This document shows, piece by piece, positions 23,399 through 34,549 of a stretch of DNA of 64,000 bases (position 1 is the first letter of the stretch; each line of letters opens with the position of its first letter). Position numbers and translations under genes: made by a program. Origin of the DNA: Magnolia sinica (Eukaryota; Streptophyta; Magnoliopsida; Magnoliales; Magnoliaceae); assembly GCF_029962835.1 (NCBI RefSeq), contig NC_080583.1, positions 55,469,658-55,533,657 of the forward strand. The letters are read 5' to 3'. Under the pieces are notes generated by a model. That model did no database searches. It saw only the letters and a program-made list of their open reading frames with translations, and had not been told where the DNA came from.

Positions 23399-23905
23399 AG
23401 CTCCACTATGTTGATCACTCACTCCCACGTTCTAGGACGATGCTTTAAACACCAACCAGACCATGTTGTAGTTACAGATGATGGCGATGCTTACGAAGCA
23501 GAGCCAGACTTTTATAATGACGAGGAGGAGTTCTCCTACATGCAGTTATCAGGCGAGTTTATGTAGACCATGTTCTGATCGACGGGGATTACTGGGATGC
23601 TGACTAAATGACATTACACATTTTGTACATTTTGGAATTTAACATATAATTAATTGACCGGTAACATGATCATACTCAGGAGACGTATAATTACTTATAT
23701 GCTTTATATACTTATCACAATCTTCCGCTTGTGTAATTTAACTGTCTCTGGAGTATGATATATTGTTTTAGTATAATCCCACTTATGTTTAATGCACTAA
23801 TATGAACAACATTTAATCATCATTATCTATGTTGCATAAGTGATGTGTTGGAACTCGGGACGTGGGCTCCTGCTCGACCCCCGATTTTCAGGGCGTTACA
23901 CTTCG

Positions 23906-25099
23906 TCTAACCCAACTTCAACCATCGGAGTCATCCATATCTCAATGCAAGTCTCTCAATCCAACCCTTGCATCACTACCATCCATCTAGCTGTTCAATA
24001 TGCAATCAAGCTTAATATAGTCCAATCATTTGCATTATGCAACACTTCTCTCATTCATTCAAACACACTTTTGCACCAGATTGTCATGGGAGTATGCCTT
24101 GCGGCTTGCTGATATAATTGAATCTTGCTTATTAGAAACCCTGTTGATTAATTTATATTTTTGTTACAAGCATTGCAATTTACATACATCATACACAATT
24201 TGCATATGAGAACTGATCCTTAACCCTCAAGAATAGTCAAATCATGTGAAGTAGAGATTGTACGAAAGTACGGACAGATTGGGTGCTTAACACCTTCCCA
24301 CTCTGTAACCGTGATCCCTTATTAATAATCTCTAGTTACAAATTAACGAAATCATATTCGCGTTTAGAATCTATGGATCCTCTATCCTAATGTTTTTATA
24401 GGGTCTAGCTGACTATAGAAACAAATAATTTGTTAGTGGTGACCCTGGTCAAACTTACACTCTCTCAATCACAACTCAAGCCCCAAAAGCCCTCGAGAGT
24501 GACACCCATGGAAAGCGAGTCGATTCGTCCAAGACCTGTTGTCAACACTTTCATTAGTCTACATTAAGCACCGAAAATGGATGTAAACAATGCCCCCCAT
24601 CCCTTTGTATTGAGAGATGCGATGGGACATTTGATGTTCGAGTTTCGACGGTCATTTCGACATGTGACGCATGGCAGCATGGGGTTCGCATTTGACCGCC
24701 GTGCAAGTTAATGCAATCGTCAAAATTCATCCGGCATAATTACCAGTTTTAAATGCGGATGTGAAACCCAATGTAAACATATTAGATCTTCCTCATCATA
24801 ACTCAGAATGAAGCAAACTTAAGCTTGTTATAAAGATCGTTTGACTACTTTTCTAATGAATTATAAATCACATTGATTACAGATGGCTTGACCTGTCATT
24901 GTCTGACACGAAGTATGCTTTCTATGCCATCATGGTCACTCTGTATACAAGAATAGCCATACTAACTTGATCTCGACATAACTTGGAAACGATATCTTCA
25001 CACCTCAACATTGTGTTATTTAAGGGAGACTAATTAAGGAGGAGAGTTTTTCTTGGATGAAAAGAGTTCATTTTATCTATTTTTCACACATTAGTTGTT
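23906..25099. other. Non-coding stretch, retrotransposon-like phrases
   Basis: GATTGGGTGCTTAACACCTTCCCACTC (about 24279-24305, quoted in part) and a passage about 24470-24560 resemble untranslated parts of plant LTR elements. No boundary or coding domain is fixed. Confidence 0.4.
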
Positions 25100-25225
25100 T
25101 TGTTTACACACGCACTCACACCCACACATTCACACCAAGGTGGGATTTCACCACAATAATTACTTGAACCCACGGCCTCATGTTGAAACTCTTGTGAGTC
25201 TACCAATGAGGCGTGAGTAAAGACT
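25100..25225 (-). mobile_element. Candidate tRNA-derived SINE
   Basis: On the minus strand a TTGGTAGACTCACAAG stretch (A-box-like) is followed about 35 bp later by GGGTTCAAG (B-box-like, 25163-25171). A GTGTGAATGTGTGGGTGTG body comes next. The spacing and boxes fit a RNA polymerase III promoter of tRNA origin. No clear poly(A) tail or TSD was found. Confidence 0.4.
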
Positions 25226-26290
25226 CCACATCAGCTATTAAGTTCAGCAAGTTTTTAAGGTTTTTAAGTCCAGAATGAGTGGCCTTGACCCGATCTTCAT
25301 TGGATTTGGCATTGGCTGATTGTATCCTATGAGTTTTTGGGTGAGGTGTTGAGGACCCTTTCGACTTCTGACCCGTTTGGATTTTCTTTGTTCATTGGCT
25401 TGATTAAAAGCAGTTTTATCGTAGAGATGCAGGGTCAGGGTTTCCTGAGGGTTCGATCATTTTGTTTATGATTAGATTGGTCGGGTCCTTAATTTACCAA
25501 TTTGGCCCATCAATTGTTTTCGGGACTTGACGAGGATGCTCCTCATTTGATTAATTTGGATTTAGATTATTTTTAAGTTAATATGATATATTTTTTTTTT
25601 ATATAAAAAATATATAAGTTGATTTGAAGCTCAAAGTGTAGTTTATTCTTGTTTTGGGTGGGGCGTTTATAGAACATGAGCCCAAAATGAGGTAAATCTA
25701 AAGCTCATGTGGACCACACCAAGAAGTCATGGGGATAATGACACTGGCCTTTGAAACCTATCGAGGGCCCACTATGAAGAAGACAACACATTTCACAATG
25801 TTGATGATGGTTGGGTGTCTTTTCACACACGGGCTAGATAGGCTCTCAAAATGCTCATACCCTCTGCTTTACTGGACCATTGTAGTCAGACCAGGTAGTG
25901 ATCACCTATCAGGCCCAAGTGAGGGCATCTATTGAGGCATAAAAAGTCATCTTTCTAAGTTGGGCCATGGTTGATAACAAAATGTGGGCTTTTGCACACT
26001 CAATTAAGAATTGAAGTGGGATTGACCCTGTGAAAGACACATTTCAAGTTAGATGATAAAAGACGAAATGACTCTTCCTCAAGAGATGCTTTATGGTTCA
26101 TTGAAAAGTTTAATAAATTATCTTTCTAATAAACTTAAAATCACTTGATTGGAGTTATGACATGGTAAACGCAGTCAATTTATCAAAGTCACGCGGGGCT
26201 GATTGTAAAAACAACTTGAGTTGTATCATTTAAGACTCTGGGCCATTTCAAAGGGCAAACAGTCACCAAATCAGATCTGAGGACGGCGTG
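25226..26290. other. Non-coding stretch with partial dispersed repeat
   Basis: Contains a piece of the dispersed repeat (CTCATGTGGACCACACCA, about 25702) and T/A runs. No gene is recognised. Confidence 0.5.
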
Positions 26291-27211
26291 GATAAAATAC
26301 AAATACCATGGTGGAGCCCACATAGCGCCGTTCAGTACGGAGTCGCGGTGGCCAGTGTCAGTATGCAATCCGCGGTCCTTAACAGGGGCTTGCTACATCC
26401 CACTCGAACGCGCGTGTCAGAAAAAATAAAAAAGGAGAATGGATGGATGGAAGGGTTGGGTGACAACGGCGTAGGAAACAGATGTGCAATGTTGATCTCC
26501 CGGGCGGAAGAAACAAACATGTAATACAGAAGAGAAGGGGGCAACTCTCCAGAGAGAGAGGAAGCGACACATGTATTACAGCGGATTCTCCACGGGCAAT
26601 CGGTTTCTCCTGCCTAATTGGTCAGCGCCACCCCAACCCCAACCTCTTTATTTTTTTATTTTTTTTTCTTTATATTTTTTTCCCAACAGAGAGAGGGTCC
26701 TCTTCTTTATTTTCATAAAAGAAAATAGAAATAGAAATAGATATTTCTATTACTCGTGTGGAATTTCCATTCATCGCCTTCCCATTTCCCCACCCTTCCC
26801 TCCATCAATCGCTGTGACGAAGAGAGAGGCCGGCCTCCTCTCCTCTGAGTCCCTTCCCTCTTATCATCCATCTTAGCTCAATCTTACAAGGTCTATCTCA
26901 CCCGTTCGATCTCGTTCTCCCTCTCTCTCTACCATCTTCTTCAGGCACACAAGCTTCTGCATGTCTTTCCATCAAGGGTGTCTTCTTTCATTACATACTT
27001 CTGTAAGATTATTGAGTTATAGTTCCCTACTCTGCCCCTTTCCTCCCTGGCATCTTTCATTTTTCATGCAATCAGGCGATGCGAAAAACCGAAATGCCCT
27101 TCATTACATTGATCATTAGCATCACAGGCCCTTTTGTTTTCCACTTTCTTCGCGTTTATGCACTTTGGGGATTTTCATTTTCTCATGGCTTTGGGTTATG
27201 AAATTTGGGGA
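26291..27211 (+). promoter_or_regulatory. Possible promoter/5' leader region interrupted by the gypsy element
   Basis: After a repeat edge (ATGGTGGAGCCCACATAG, about 26307) the sequence becomes GA/CT-rich. A strongly C/T-biased stretch (26770-26870) ends in CTTACAAG|GTCTATC at about 26890, a plausible splice donor context. More C/T-rich sequence follows until the gypsy insertion at 27217. It resembles a plant 5' leader and first intron, but no exon can be linked to it. The nearest host coding exon downstream on this strand is the ligase exon at 46117, which makes a connection possible but unproven. Confidence 0.25.
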
Positions 27212-27216
27212 CTTTT

Positions 27217-28511
27217 TGATGGGGACATCAGAGGGCCTACTTGAGTATACCAGAGGTGGAGGCGACCACCGACATCAGCCCAACCCTCTACGTGGATGGG
27301 AAACAAGTTCTGGATGGGGCCCGTCGGACCACTTTGAAGACCTCACATGCATTGGACGTGACCCCAGATTGGGATGATGCATGTGGGCTGCTTAAGAGTT
27401 TTAGTCATAGGTTTTTATTTTCGTGTCAATCAGACTGTTGGATCTTGTTGATTGAGACATCGGGCCCCAAGAGGATCTTTCTTTATTTTTGTTTTTTTAT
27501 TTTTGTTTTTATTTTTGTTTTTTTTAATTTTTGTTATTTTAGGATTTATTAGATAGTTGAGATTGCACTTAGGTGTTTTAGTGTGCTTGTTTTGGATTAT
27601 GGGCCATAATTCTTACGTAGATGACAATTTTGTAAATTTTGGTATTTTTGATATAGAAGCAAGAGGGGGGGACGCCCAACCCTAATGGTGCTTGGAGTAA
27701 AGAAAACAAAAAGCTGGTCTCTCTTGAGAAAAACTGTTCTTCATCTTCTTTTAGGATTTGTGAGAAAACCCTCCCTTCCAATCGGATTGTGGAAGGACTA
27801 GAAGATTGCTTGGTGGTGGACTCCTCCAAAGTTCTCTTCTTACTCTTTCTCTTCTCCAACAAGGTACACAACTCTCTTCACTTTTCTTCTTCTTCCTTTT
27901 TCAACAACTCCTCTAAAACCAAAACCTTTTCATCCCACATCCATTTTTTTTAAAAACCTTTATCCATCAAAACCCAATCATCCATCGAACCTACACGTCC
28001 GTCCATATGGACAACCCTATCCCCTTGTATTTTTACATCTTCCTTCTCCTTACATCATCCTCTATACCCTTTTGCTCACCCTAGCGTCAATCTTAAACCT
28101 AAAACCGTAATCCCCAATTTCCTAAAACTCTTAAGTCCCTAAATCCGTAAGTCTCAAATTCCCAAAATCCCTAAACCTTGACTCCCGATGCCCAAAACCT
28201 CCTTCAAAAAATCCGATTTTCAAACAAACCCATTTTCCCTATATCTGATTTTTATAGTGCCAATGTTTATTCATGTGAATGTTGCCCTACCTATGCTAGA
28301 TTGGAAGTCCCAACTTTCAAGCGGGCCACTCTTGTGATATTTTATACTTTCATGCACAGTGTATGTGATAGCCTAGGTCCATTGAGTGGTTAATCTGAAT
28401 TTTCATAACTTATAATGTGGATGTGCTTGATTTTACTTGTTAAACGCTTAAATTGATATGTAGTTTGATCTCACATCATTCATCCTAGGCTAGTTTCACT
28501 CGTCTACATCA
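27217..28511 (+). repeat. 5' LTR of the gypsy element
   Basis: 1295 bp, TGATG...CATCA. The 3' copy has a clear TATATAAGC box (about 37276), here changed to TATAGAAGC (about 27653). A CT-rich tract follows in both, fitting U3-R order. Confidence 0.92.
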
Positions 28512-28530
28512 AATTTGGTATTAGAGTGAG
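28512..28530 (+). other. Primer-binding site of the gypsy element
   Basis: TTTGGTATTAGAGTG lies immediately after the LTR end. It matches the initiator Met PBS (TGGTATCAGAGC) with two changes in the 12-base core. Confidence 0.75.
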
Positions 28531-28797
28531 GTTCTAGCGTAGGTTAGTGTTCCCCATTCGAACCGAGAGTTGTTAGATGCATTTAGAATCTACAAGCACC
28601 CCATTACATGCCTAGATTAGTATCTCATTGAGCACCATCAAATCTGATTTTTTTTAGTGTCACATTTAGGTGGTGTCAAATCTAAATTTTGCATTGCATT
28701 CATAATATAGTCCTTATAGAGTCTGGATTGTCTTTCCTTAGGGTCGTTTAGTGTATGCAAACACGAACAGGTTGTGGTTTTGGTCTATTCCCTACCA

Positions 28798-29255
28798 TGA
28801 ACCCGGATTAGATTGCCAAGGCTCTCAAAAAGATTAACCGCCGTCTGACGGCCATTGAGACTCACAATAGGACCATTGCCGTAAAATTGACTATCAGTAA
28901 CCATCGTATCACGCGGCTAGAGGCTATCACTAAGGAAGACCACCAGTCTCAGGCAGGATAGCCAACAGATGAGGACCCAGTTGAATAGGGTCTAGTCCTA
29001 ATAAAACCCATTACGAGTCATAATAGGAACTTTGGTCATGGAGTGGGTCATGTAGGACCGCACACCTCATGCGCCCCGTAGAGAGTCGCAAGATCATTAC
29101 AACCTTGAGGATAGGGTTATGAAGAGCGTCAAAGTCGATGCTCCCGGCTTTGATGGCCACTTGAACCTGAAGGATTTCCTTGATTGGCTAGCTGAAATGG
29201 ACCACTTCTTTGAGTGGCATGATATGTCAGATCGTTGTCGAGTGATGTTCGTAAA
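28798..29255 (+). pseudogene. Gypsy gag, N-terminal part (broken)
   Basis: An ATG at 28798 opens a reading interrupted by an in-frame TAG five codons on. From 29119 a clean stretch gives the retrotransposon gag core (Asp-Ala-Pro-x-Phe-Asp-Gly start, then a Leu-Asp-Trp-Leu segment). This domain forms the capsid shell. The frame then enters the duplicated block at 29256. Confidence 0.75.
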
Positions 29256-30292
29256 GATGAAGTTGATAAGTCAAACTAAGCTATTCTGGACCAATACGAA
29301 ACGGAAGGCTGAGTGGTGTGGAGATGAGCCCAATACATCATGGGTTGAGATGAAATAGGTCCTTAGAGAAAAATATCTCCCGCTTTCCTACCGTGAGTGT
29401 CTTTTGGACCAGTGGTAGTCCTTGAGACAAGGGTCGATGCCTGTCACGGATTACATCACCAAGTTTTGAGGAATATATGATGTGATGTGACATTGATGAG
29501 CACCCTTCAGTGACTCTGACTCGTTTTAGGATGGGCCTTCGGGCTGACATTAGGCGTGAGCTCATCCCTTGTGATGTTCATACACTAAAGGAGACCTACC
29601 TTAAGGTAGATGAGCTTGAGTGATACCTAGTGCAACCAATCATGTATCGGTTTGGGGCTAGGGATTCTAGTGGCAAGGTTACTCCTCAGCGAGCTAAACC
29701 TAACCCTAGAAGCCAGACTAAGCCCCCAACTAGTGCTCCCATCTATAACAAAGATGTTAAAGGTAAGAGTCTAGCCAACACTAGTTCGAAGGGAAGTGAG
29801 TACATGCAGTGTTACCGTTGTAATAACTATGGTCACCTCGCAAAGGAATGGCCGAGCAAAGAAAGAGGTTTAGCTCTTATGATAGATGACATAGATGAGG
29901 ATGCCTGGAGCGATTGCAATGTAGAGGAACATGAGCCTGACATTGGTGCTAGTGATGAGGAGTTCTATGAGCAGGAGACCCTAACACTCGTAGTTGTCAG
30001 ATGCACCTTTGCCCAGGCTAAAGAAAATGATGATTGGTGCAGGAACATGATCTTTTACACTTATGCCAAGTGTGGAGAAAAGAATTGTAAAGTGATTGTG
30101 GACAGTGACAGCTGTGCCAACATGGTCTTTACCATCACCGCTAGTCGACTGGGCTTGAAATCTGAGTCTCACCCTCAGCCCTACATAGTGTCGTGGGTTG
30201 ATGAGTTCTCTATTACGGTTTCACAACAGTGTCTTATCCCCATCCAGTTTGGGTCATATAAGGATTCGTTGTGGTGCGATGTGGTTCCCATG
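29256..30292 (+). pseudogene. Gypsy gag-protease block, copy 1 of a 1037-bp tandem duplication
   Basis: Contains the end of the gag core (stop at 29356-29358 and another shortly after), a frameshift near 29465, then an open stretch from 29630. That stretch has one CCHC-type zinc knuckle at 29810-29851 whose last cysteine is tryptophan. The protease follows, where the catalytic Asp-Ser-Gly triad reads Asp-Ser-Asp. Both key residues are thus altered. At 30292 the sequence jumps back to the start of the same block, so protease is not followed by RT here. Confidence 0.85.
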
Positions 30293-31329
30293 GATGAAGT
30301 TGATAAGTCAAACTAAGCTATTCTAGACCAATATGAAACGGAAGGCTGAGTGGTGTGGAGATGAGCCCAATACATCATGGGTTGAGATGAAATAGGTCCT
30401 TGGAGAAAAATATCTCCCACTTTCCTACCGTGAGTGTCTTTTGGACCAGTGGCAGTCCTTGAGACAAGGGTCGATGCCTGTCATAGATTACATCACCAAG
30501 TTTTGAGGAATATATGATGTGATGTGACATTGATGAGCACCCTTCAGTGACTCTGACTCGTTTTAGGATGGGCCTTCGGGCTGACATTAGGCGTGAGCTC
30601 ATCCCTTGTGATGTTCATACACTAAAGGAGACCTACCTTAAGGTAGATGAGCTAGAGTGATACCTAGTGCAACCAATCATGTATCAGTTTGGGGCTAGGG
30701 ATTCTAGTGGCAAGGTTACTCCTCAGCGAGCTAAACCTAACCCTGGAAGCCAGATTAAGCCCCCAACTAGTGCTCCCATCTATAACAAAGATGTTAAAGG
30801 TAAGAGTCTAGCCAACACTAGTTCGAAGGGAAGTGAGTACATGCAGTGTTACCGTTGTAATAACTATGGTCACCTAGCAAAGGAATGGCCGAACAAAGAA
30901 AGAGGTTTAGCTCTTATGATAGATGACATAGATGAGGATGCCTGGAGCGATTGCAATGTAGAGGAACATGAGCCTGACATTGGTGCTAGTGATGAGGAGT
31001 TCGATGAGCAGGAGACCCTAACACTCGTAGTTGTCAGATGCACCTTTGCCCAGGCTAAAGAAAATGATGATTGATGCAGGAACATGATCTTTTACACTTA
31101 TGCCAAGTATGGAGAAAAGAATTGTATAGTGATTGTGGACAGTGACAGCTGTGCCAACATGGTCTTTACCATCACCGCTAGTCGACTGGGCTTGAAATCT
31201 GAGTCTCACCCTCAGCCCTACATAGTGTCGTGGGTTGATGAGTTCTCTATTACGGTTTCACAACAGTGTCTTATCCCCATCCAGTTTGGGTCATATAAGG
31301 ATTCGTTGTGGTGCGATGTGGTTCCCATG
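30293..31329 (+). pseudogene. Gypsy gag-protease block, copy 2 of the duplication
   Basis: Same content as 29256-30292, offset by exactly 1037 bp. I counted about 17 differences, mostly C-to-T or G-to-A type, several at former CpG sites. It shares the altered zinc knuckle and the altered protease triad, so those changes predate the duplication. It adds a TGA near 31072. The junction bases GATG occur at both block ends, which fits a microhomology-mediated duplication. Confidence 0.88.
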
Positions 31330-32620
31330 GATGTCGGCCACATCATCTTAGGTAGGCCCTAGTTGTTTGATTTGGATGTTATAATATTTGGTCACTTGAA
31401 TATACAAACGTTCATGTTTGAGGGCAAGAAAATTAGATTGAGCCCCCCTACCACCCAAGAACACTCCAGAAAAGGAGGCCACCAAGAAGGGTCATCCCGG
31501 TACTTCGAGGAGGTCCAAGCATAAGTCTCTTCATATTATTAATGAGAAAGAGTTCGAGAAAGAGACTAGATCGGATTCGGAGGTGTATACCCTTGTGGAT
31601 AGAGCGGCTATGCCCCATATTAGTTTACCGTGATGTGATTTCGGTGATGTATGAGTTTAGAGATGTTTTTCCTGATGATCTCCCAGATGAACTTCCACCT
31701 ATGAGGGACATTCAACATGTCGTTGATCTTGTCCCTAAGTTGACTCTCTCAAACCTTCCTTATTACAGAATGAACCCAGTATAGCATGCGAAACTCAAAA
31801 AGCAAGTTGATGAGCTTCTGTAAAAAAAGTTCATTCAGGAGAGCATGAACCCATGTGCTGTTCCCGTCCTTCTGACGCCCAACCAAGATGGCACGCGGCG
31901 CATGTGTGTGGATTGTAAGGCCATCAATAAGATTACCGTCAAGTACCGGTTTCCCATACCGCGTCTTGACGATATGTTGGACATGATGGCCAATGCTACC
32001 ATCTTCTCTAAAATAGACCTCAAAAGTCGGTATCACTAGATTCACATTTGCTAGGTGATGAATAGAAGACTGCTTTCAAAATGAAGGATGGGCTGTATGA
32101 GTGACTAGTTATGCCTTTTGGGCTGTATGAGTGACTAGTCATGCCTTTTAGGTTGACCAATGCCTCGAGTACATTTATGGGGGTGATGACCCGGGTGTTG
32201 AGACCCTTCATGGGGAACTTTCTAATCGTGTACTTTGACGACATCCTTATCTATAGCATGACTAAGGAATAACATCTCCACCATATGAGGCAAGTGTGTG
32301 GGATCCTTAGGGCAAATAAGTTGTATGCCACCCCCAAGAAGTGTTTGTTTCTGTCCAATAGTGTCACCTTTTTAGGTTTTATCGTGTCATTTGAAGGCAT
32401 GTATGTGGATCCTGAGAAGGTCAATGCTATAGTCAATTGGCCTGAGCCGCGCAATATTCATGAGGTGTGTAGCTTTCATAGCTTGGCCACCTTTTATAGG
32501 CAGTTCATTAGTGGGTTTAGTTCTATTATGGCTCGTATTACTGATTGCATAAAGAAAGAAGAGTTCTAATGGACTAAAGCAGCCTCTTGGGTGTTCAAGG
32601 AGATTAAAGTCAGGATGACA
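31330..32620 (+). pseudogene. Gypsy reverse transcriptase (broken)
   Basis: After the protease tail, the region from about 31646 reads as the RT lead-in (Phe-Pro-Asp-Asp-Leu-Pro) and core with [13 protein letters not shown] and the catalytic Tyr-Phe-Asp-Asp at 32231-32242. Frame changes and stops break it several times. A 30-bp direct duplication (about 32091-32152, around GGGCTGTATGAGTGACTAG) repeats part of the segment before the active site. The enzyme copies element RNA into DNA; this copy cannot. Confidence 0.85.
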
Positions 32621-32824
32621 AGCTCCATGCGACGTTTGGATTTTCCAAGGTTTTTGAGGTTGCATGTGATGTGTCTGGCGTAGGTATAGGAGTGCTTAGT
32701 CAAGAATGACACCCTGTCGCTTTCTTTAGTGAGAAACTGAGTGAAGCGAAAAAGTATTTTACCTATGACAAGGAATTTTATGCAGTAGTGCAGTCTTTGC
32801 ACAATTAATGACATTATTTGTTAT
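32621..32824 (+). pseudogene. Gypsy RNase H, first part
   Basis: The reading includes Cys-Asp-Val-Ser-Gly and Pro-Val-Ala-Phe-Phe-Ser-Glu-Lys-Leu, typical of the RNase H of Ty3/gypsy elements, with a stop within. It is cut at 32824 by a solo LTR and resumes at 33725. Confidence 0.8.
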
Positions 32825-33719
32825 TGATGCGGACATCAGTGGGGCACCCTTTAGAGTGTACCAGAGGAGGAGGTGTCGCCGACAGAGTACTAGAGCGAAG
32901 GAGTTGATGTGGACAGACGTTGGGTCCATTGGACCCATTTTCTGACGTGCTACGAGTACAGGAGCGGCATGACCACACTCTGACTATAGATCCATGGGAC
33001 GAATTTCACACCCTACCACACGGGTGTTTTAGTTTTAGGCTTTTTTGTTCTTTTCCTTATTTCAGGGGCTTTATTGCACTTTCTTTACTTTGTCTTTTTT
33101 GTTAATTTTCTTGTTTTCAGGCGCCTTAGTGTACTTTTACTTTTTTCATAGCTTATATATACGTTGTGAGAAACCCTATTTTGATTATTATTGAATGAAT
33201 AGAAATTCGTTTCTTTTCTTCCTCTTTATTCAAGAGATTGGGGTTTCATGATTGGCCCTTGGGTGTTGAGGATTCCACTCCGATTTAAGGTTTCTTTCTT
33301 TCTAGATCTTTGAGGTGCAGGAAAAGGTAAGAATCATCTTCCTTTTCTTTTGACGACAAAAGGACCTGTGCCTTCCTCAAACTCTTCATTCTTCTCCCCT
33401 TTTGTTCCTCTCTGGATATCCCCATTCTAGTTTGAACAAAAAAGAAGGATGGTTAGTCAGTAGGATCAGATCCAAACTTGACTGTGGACTGACTTATGCT
33501 AGATCTGGGATATCCTAATATCCCTAGTTCCTCCCTTTTTACTATTTACACGATTTTATGCTAAGGGGCATAATCTTGACGGAATTACCTCATCTTTGTT
33601 TTGAAATTTACTTAATCCATTTGACTGGAAACAATTAGTTAATTGGTGTATTTATTTGAATATTCTTTAACCTAATTATACATGCATTTAGGATTAGGTC
33701 ATCACATGTCCCTGCATTA
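32825..33719 (+). mobile_element. Solo LTR nested in the gypsy RNase H
   Basis: It begins TGATGC and ends GCATTA (a decayed GCATCA). A perfect 5-bp TSD, GTTAT, lies at 32820-32824 and 33720-33724. Joining the flanks restores reading through the RNase H region, confirming the boundaries. A CTTATATATACG TATA box lies at about 33150. Its first ~60 bp resemble the host element's own LTR start, so a related family was the donor. Length is 895 bp. Confidence 0.88.
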
Positions 33720-33724
33720 GTTAT

Positions 33725-33852
33725 TGTAAGAGTTCGTCTTATTCTTTGATCATGAGGCTTTGCGTTACCTTGACTCCCAAAAGAAGTTGAACCTAAGGCA
33801 TGCCAAGTGGGTCAAGTTTCTTTAGGAGTACACTTTTGTGTTGAAGCACAAA
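33725..33852 (+). pseudogene. Gypsy RNase H, second part
   Basis: Continues directly from 32824: Asp-His-Glu-Ala-Leu-Arg-Tyr-Leu and the His-Ala-Lys-Trp segment, ending in Leu-Lys-His-Lys where a hAT-like element interrupts it. Confidence 0.8.
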
Positions 33853-34549
33853 CATGGTTCTGAATGTCGGTATCGGTCGGCATATCGGCCCAACGGAAAA
33901 TAATATGATACGATGTCGTGTATCAGTATCGGCCTGTATCAACCTGGATCGTTTAGATTTTTTTTTTTTTTTTCGAAGTAAAAAAAAAAATGGAAAATAT
34001 TAGAAAAATAGGGGAAAATGAGATATCCAAGAATCTTTTTTTTTTTTTTGTATGTGTTTTGACCATGTATTCAATGATGTATCGGACCATTCTTTGATGA
34101 GAATGTTGTTCGTTGAAGGTCAATTGAATGGGCCCTAATTGAACACAAATAAAAGATGGTTTGGTAAATAATGGCCTCTTACATTCGAAATATAACAAAA
34201 AGAAGATGAAAATATAAAAAAGCAAGGGAAGGTTTACCATTCTTTTCGATTTTTCCCGTAATGGTCTACTTCGTTTCAATTTGTCGAATCTCATTCAAAT
34301 CATTTGTTTTGATCCCAAAATAGGTTTAGATCTAGCCTAAAATGAGTTTTTAAGATTCTTCCATGGTTTAAATGAAAAGAAGAACAGGAGGCATGAGTGA
34401 AAAAATAATATTTCAAATATGGGATTTTATGGGCGTATTGGTTTGTATTCATATCGGGCCGATATGACCCCGTATCGCATATCGGCTTGTGCCGATATAG
34501 ATATGATACGACCATATCGGCCGATAGGACACCAATAATCATATCCATG
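33853..34549. mobile_element. Non-autonomous hAT-like element nested in the gypsy element
   Basis: The left end CATGGTTCTGAATGTCGG and the inverted right end CATGGATATGATTATTGG form imperfect TIRs. An 8-bp TSD AGCACAAA/AGCACAAG (33845-33852 and 34550-34557, one change) flanks it. Subterminal CGGTATCGG / GGCCGATA motifs resemble those of the hAT elements at 39089 and 42082, so it is probably a diverged relative. It has no transposase; the interior is A/T-rich with T and A runs. Confidence 0.7.

Larger units (their letters stand above)
18547..23900 (+). mobile_element. Solo LTR (about 3.2 kb) split by a hAT-type insertion
   Basis: It begins TGTAACGTC and ends GGGCGTTACA, giving a perfect TGTAACG/CGTTACA inverted terminus. 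Flanks are CTTCA (18542-18546) and CTTCG (23901-23905), a 5-bp TSD with one change. No second LTR and no internal coding region are present, as expected after LTR-LTR recombination. A TATA box (CTATATAAGGGCC, about 19327) followed by a CT-rich leader marks the promoter. A decayed tandem duplication of ~95 bp lies at 20563-20752. Removing the 2157-bp insertion and its TSD leaves about 3189 bp, long for an LTR but known among plant gypsy elements. Confidence 0.75.
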
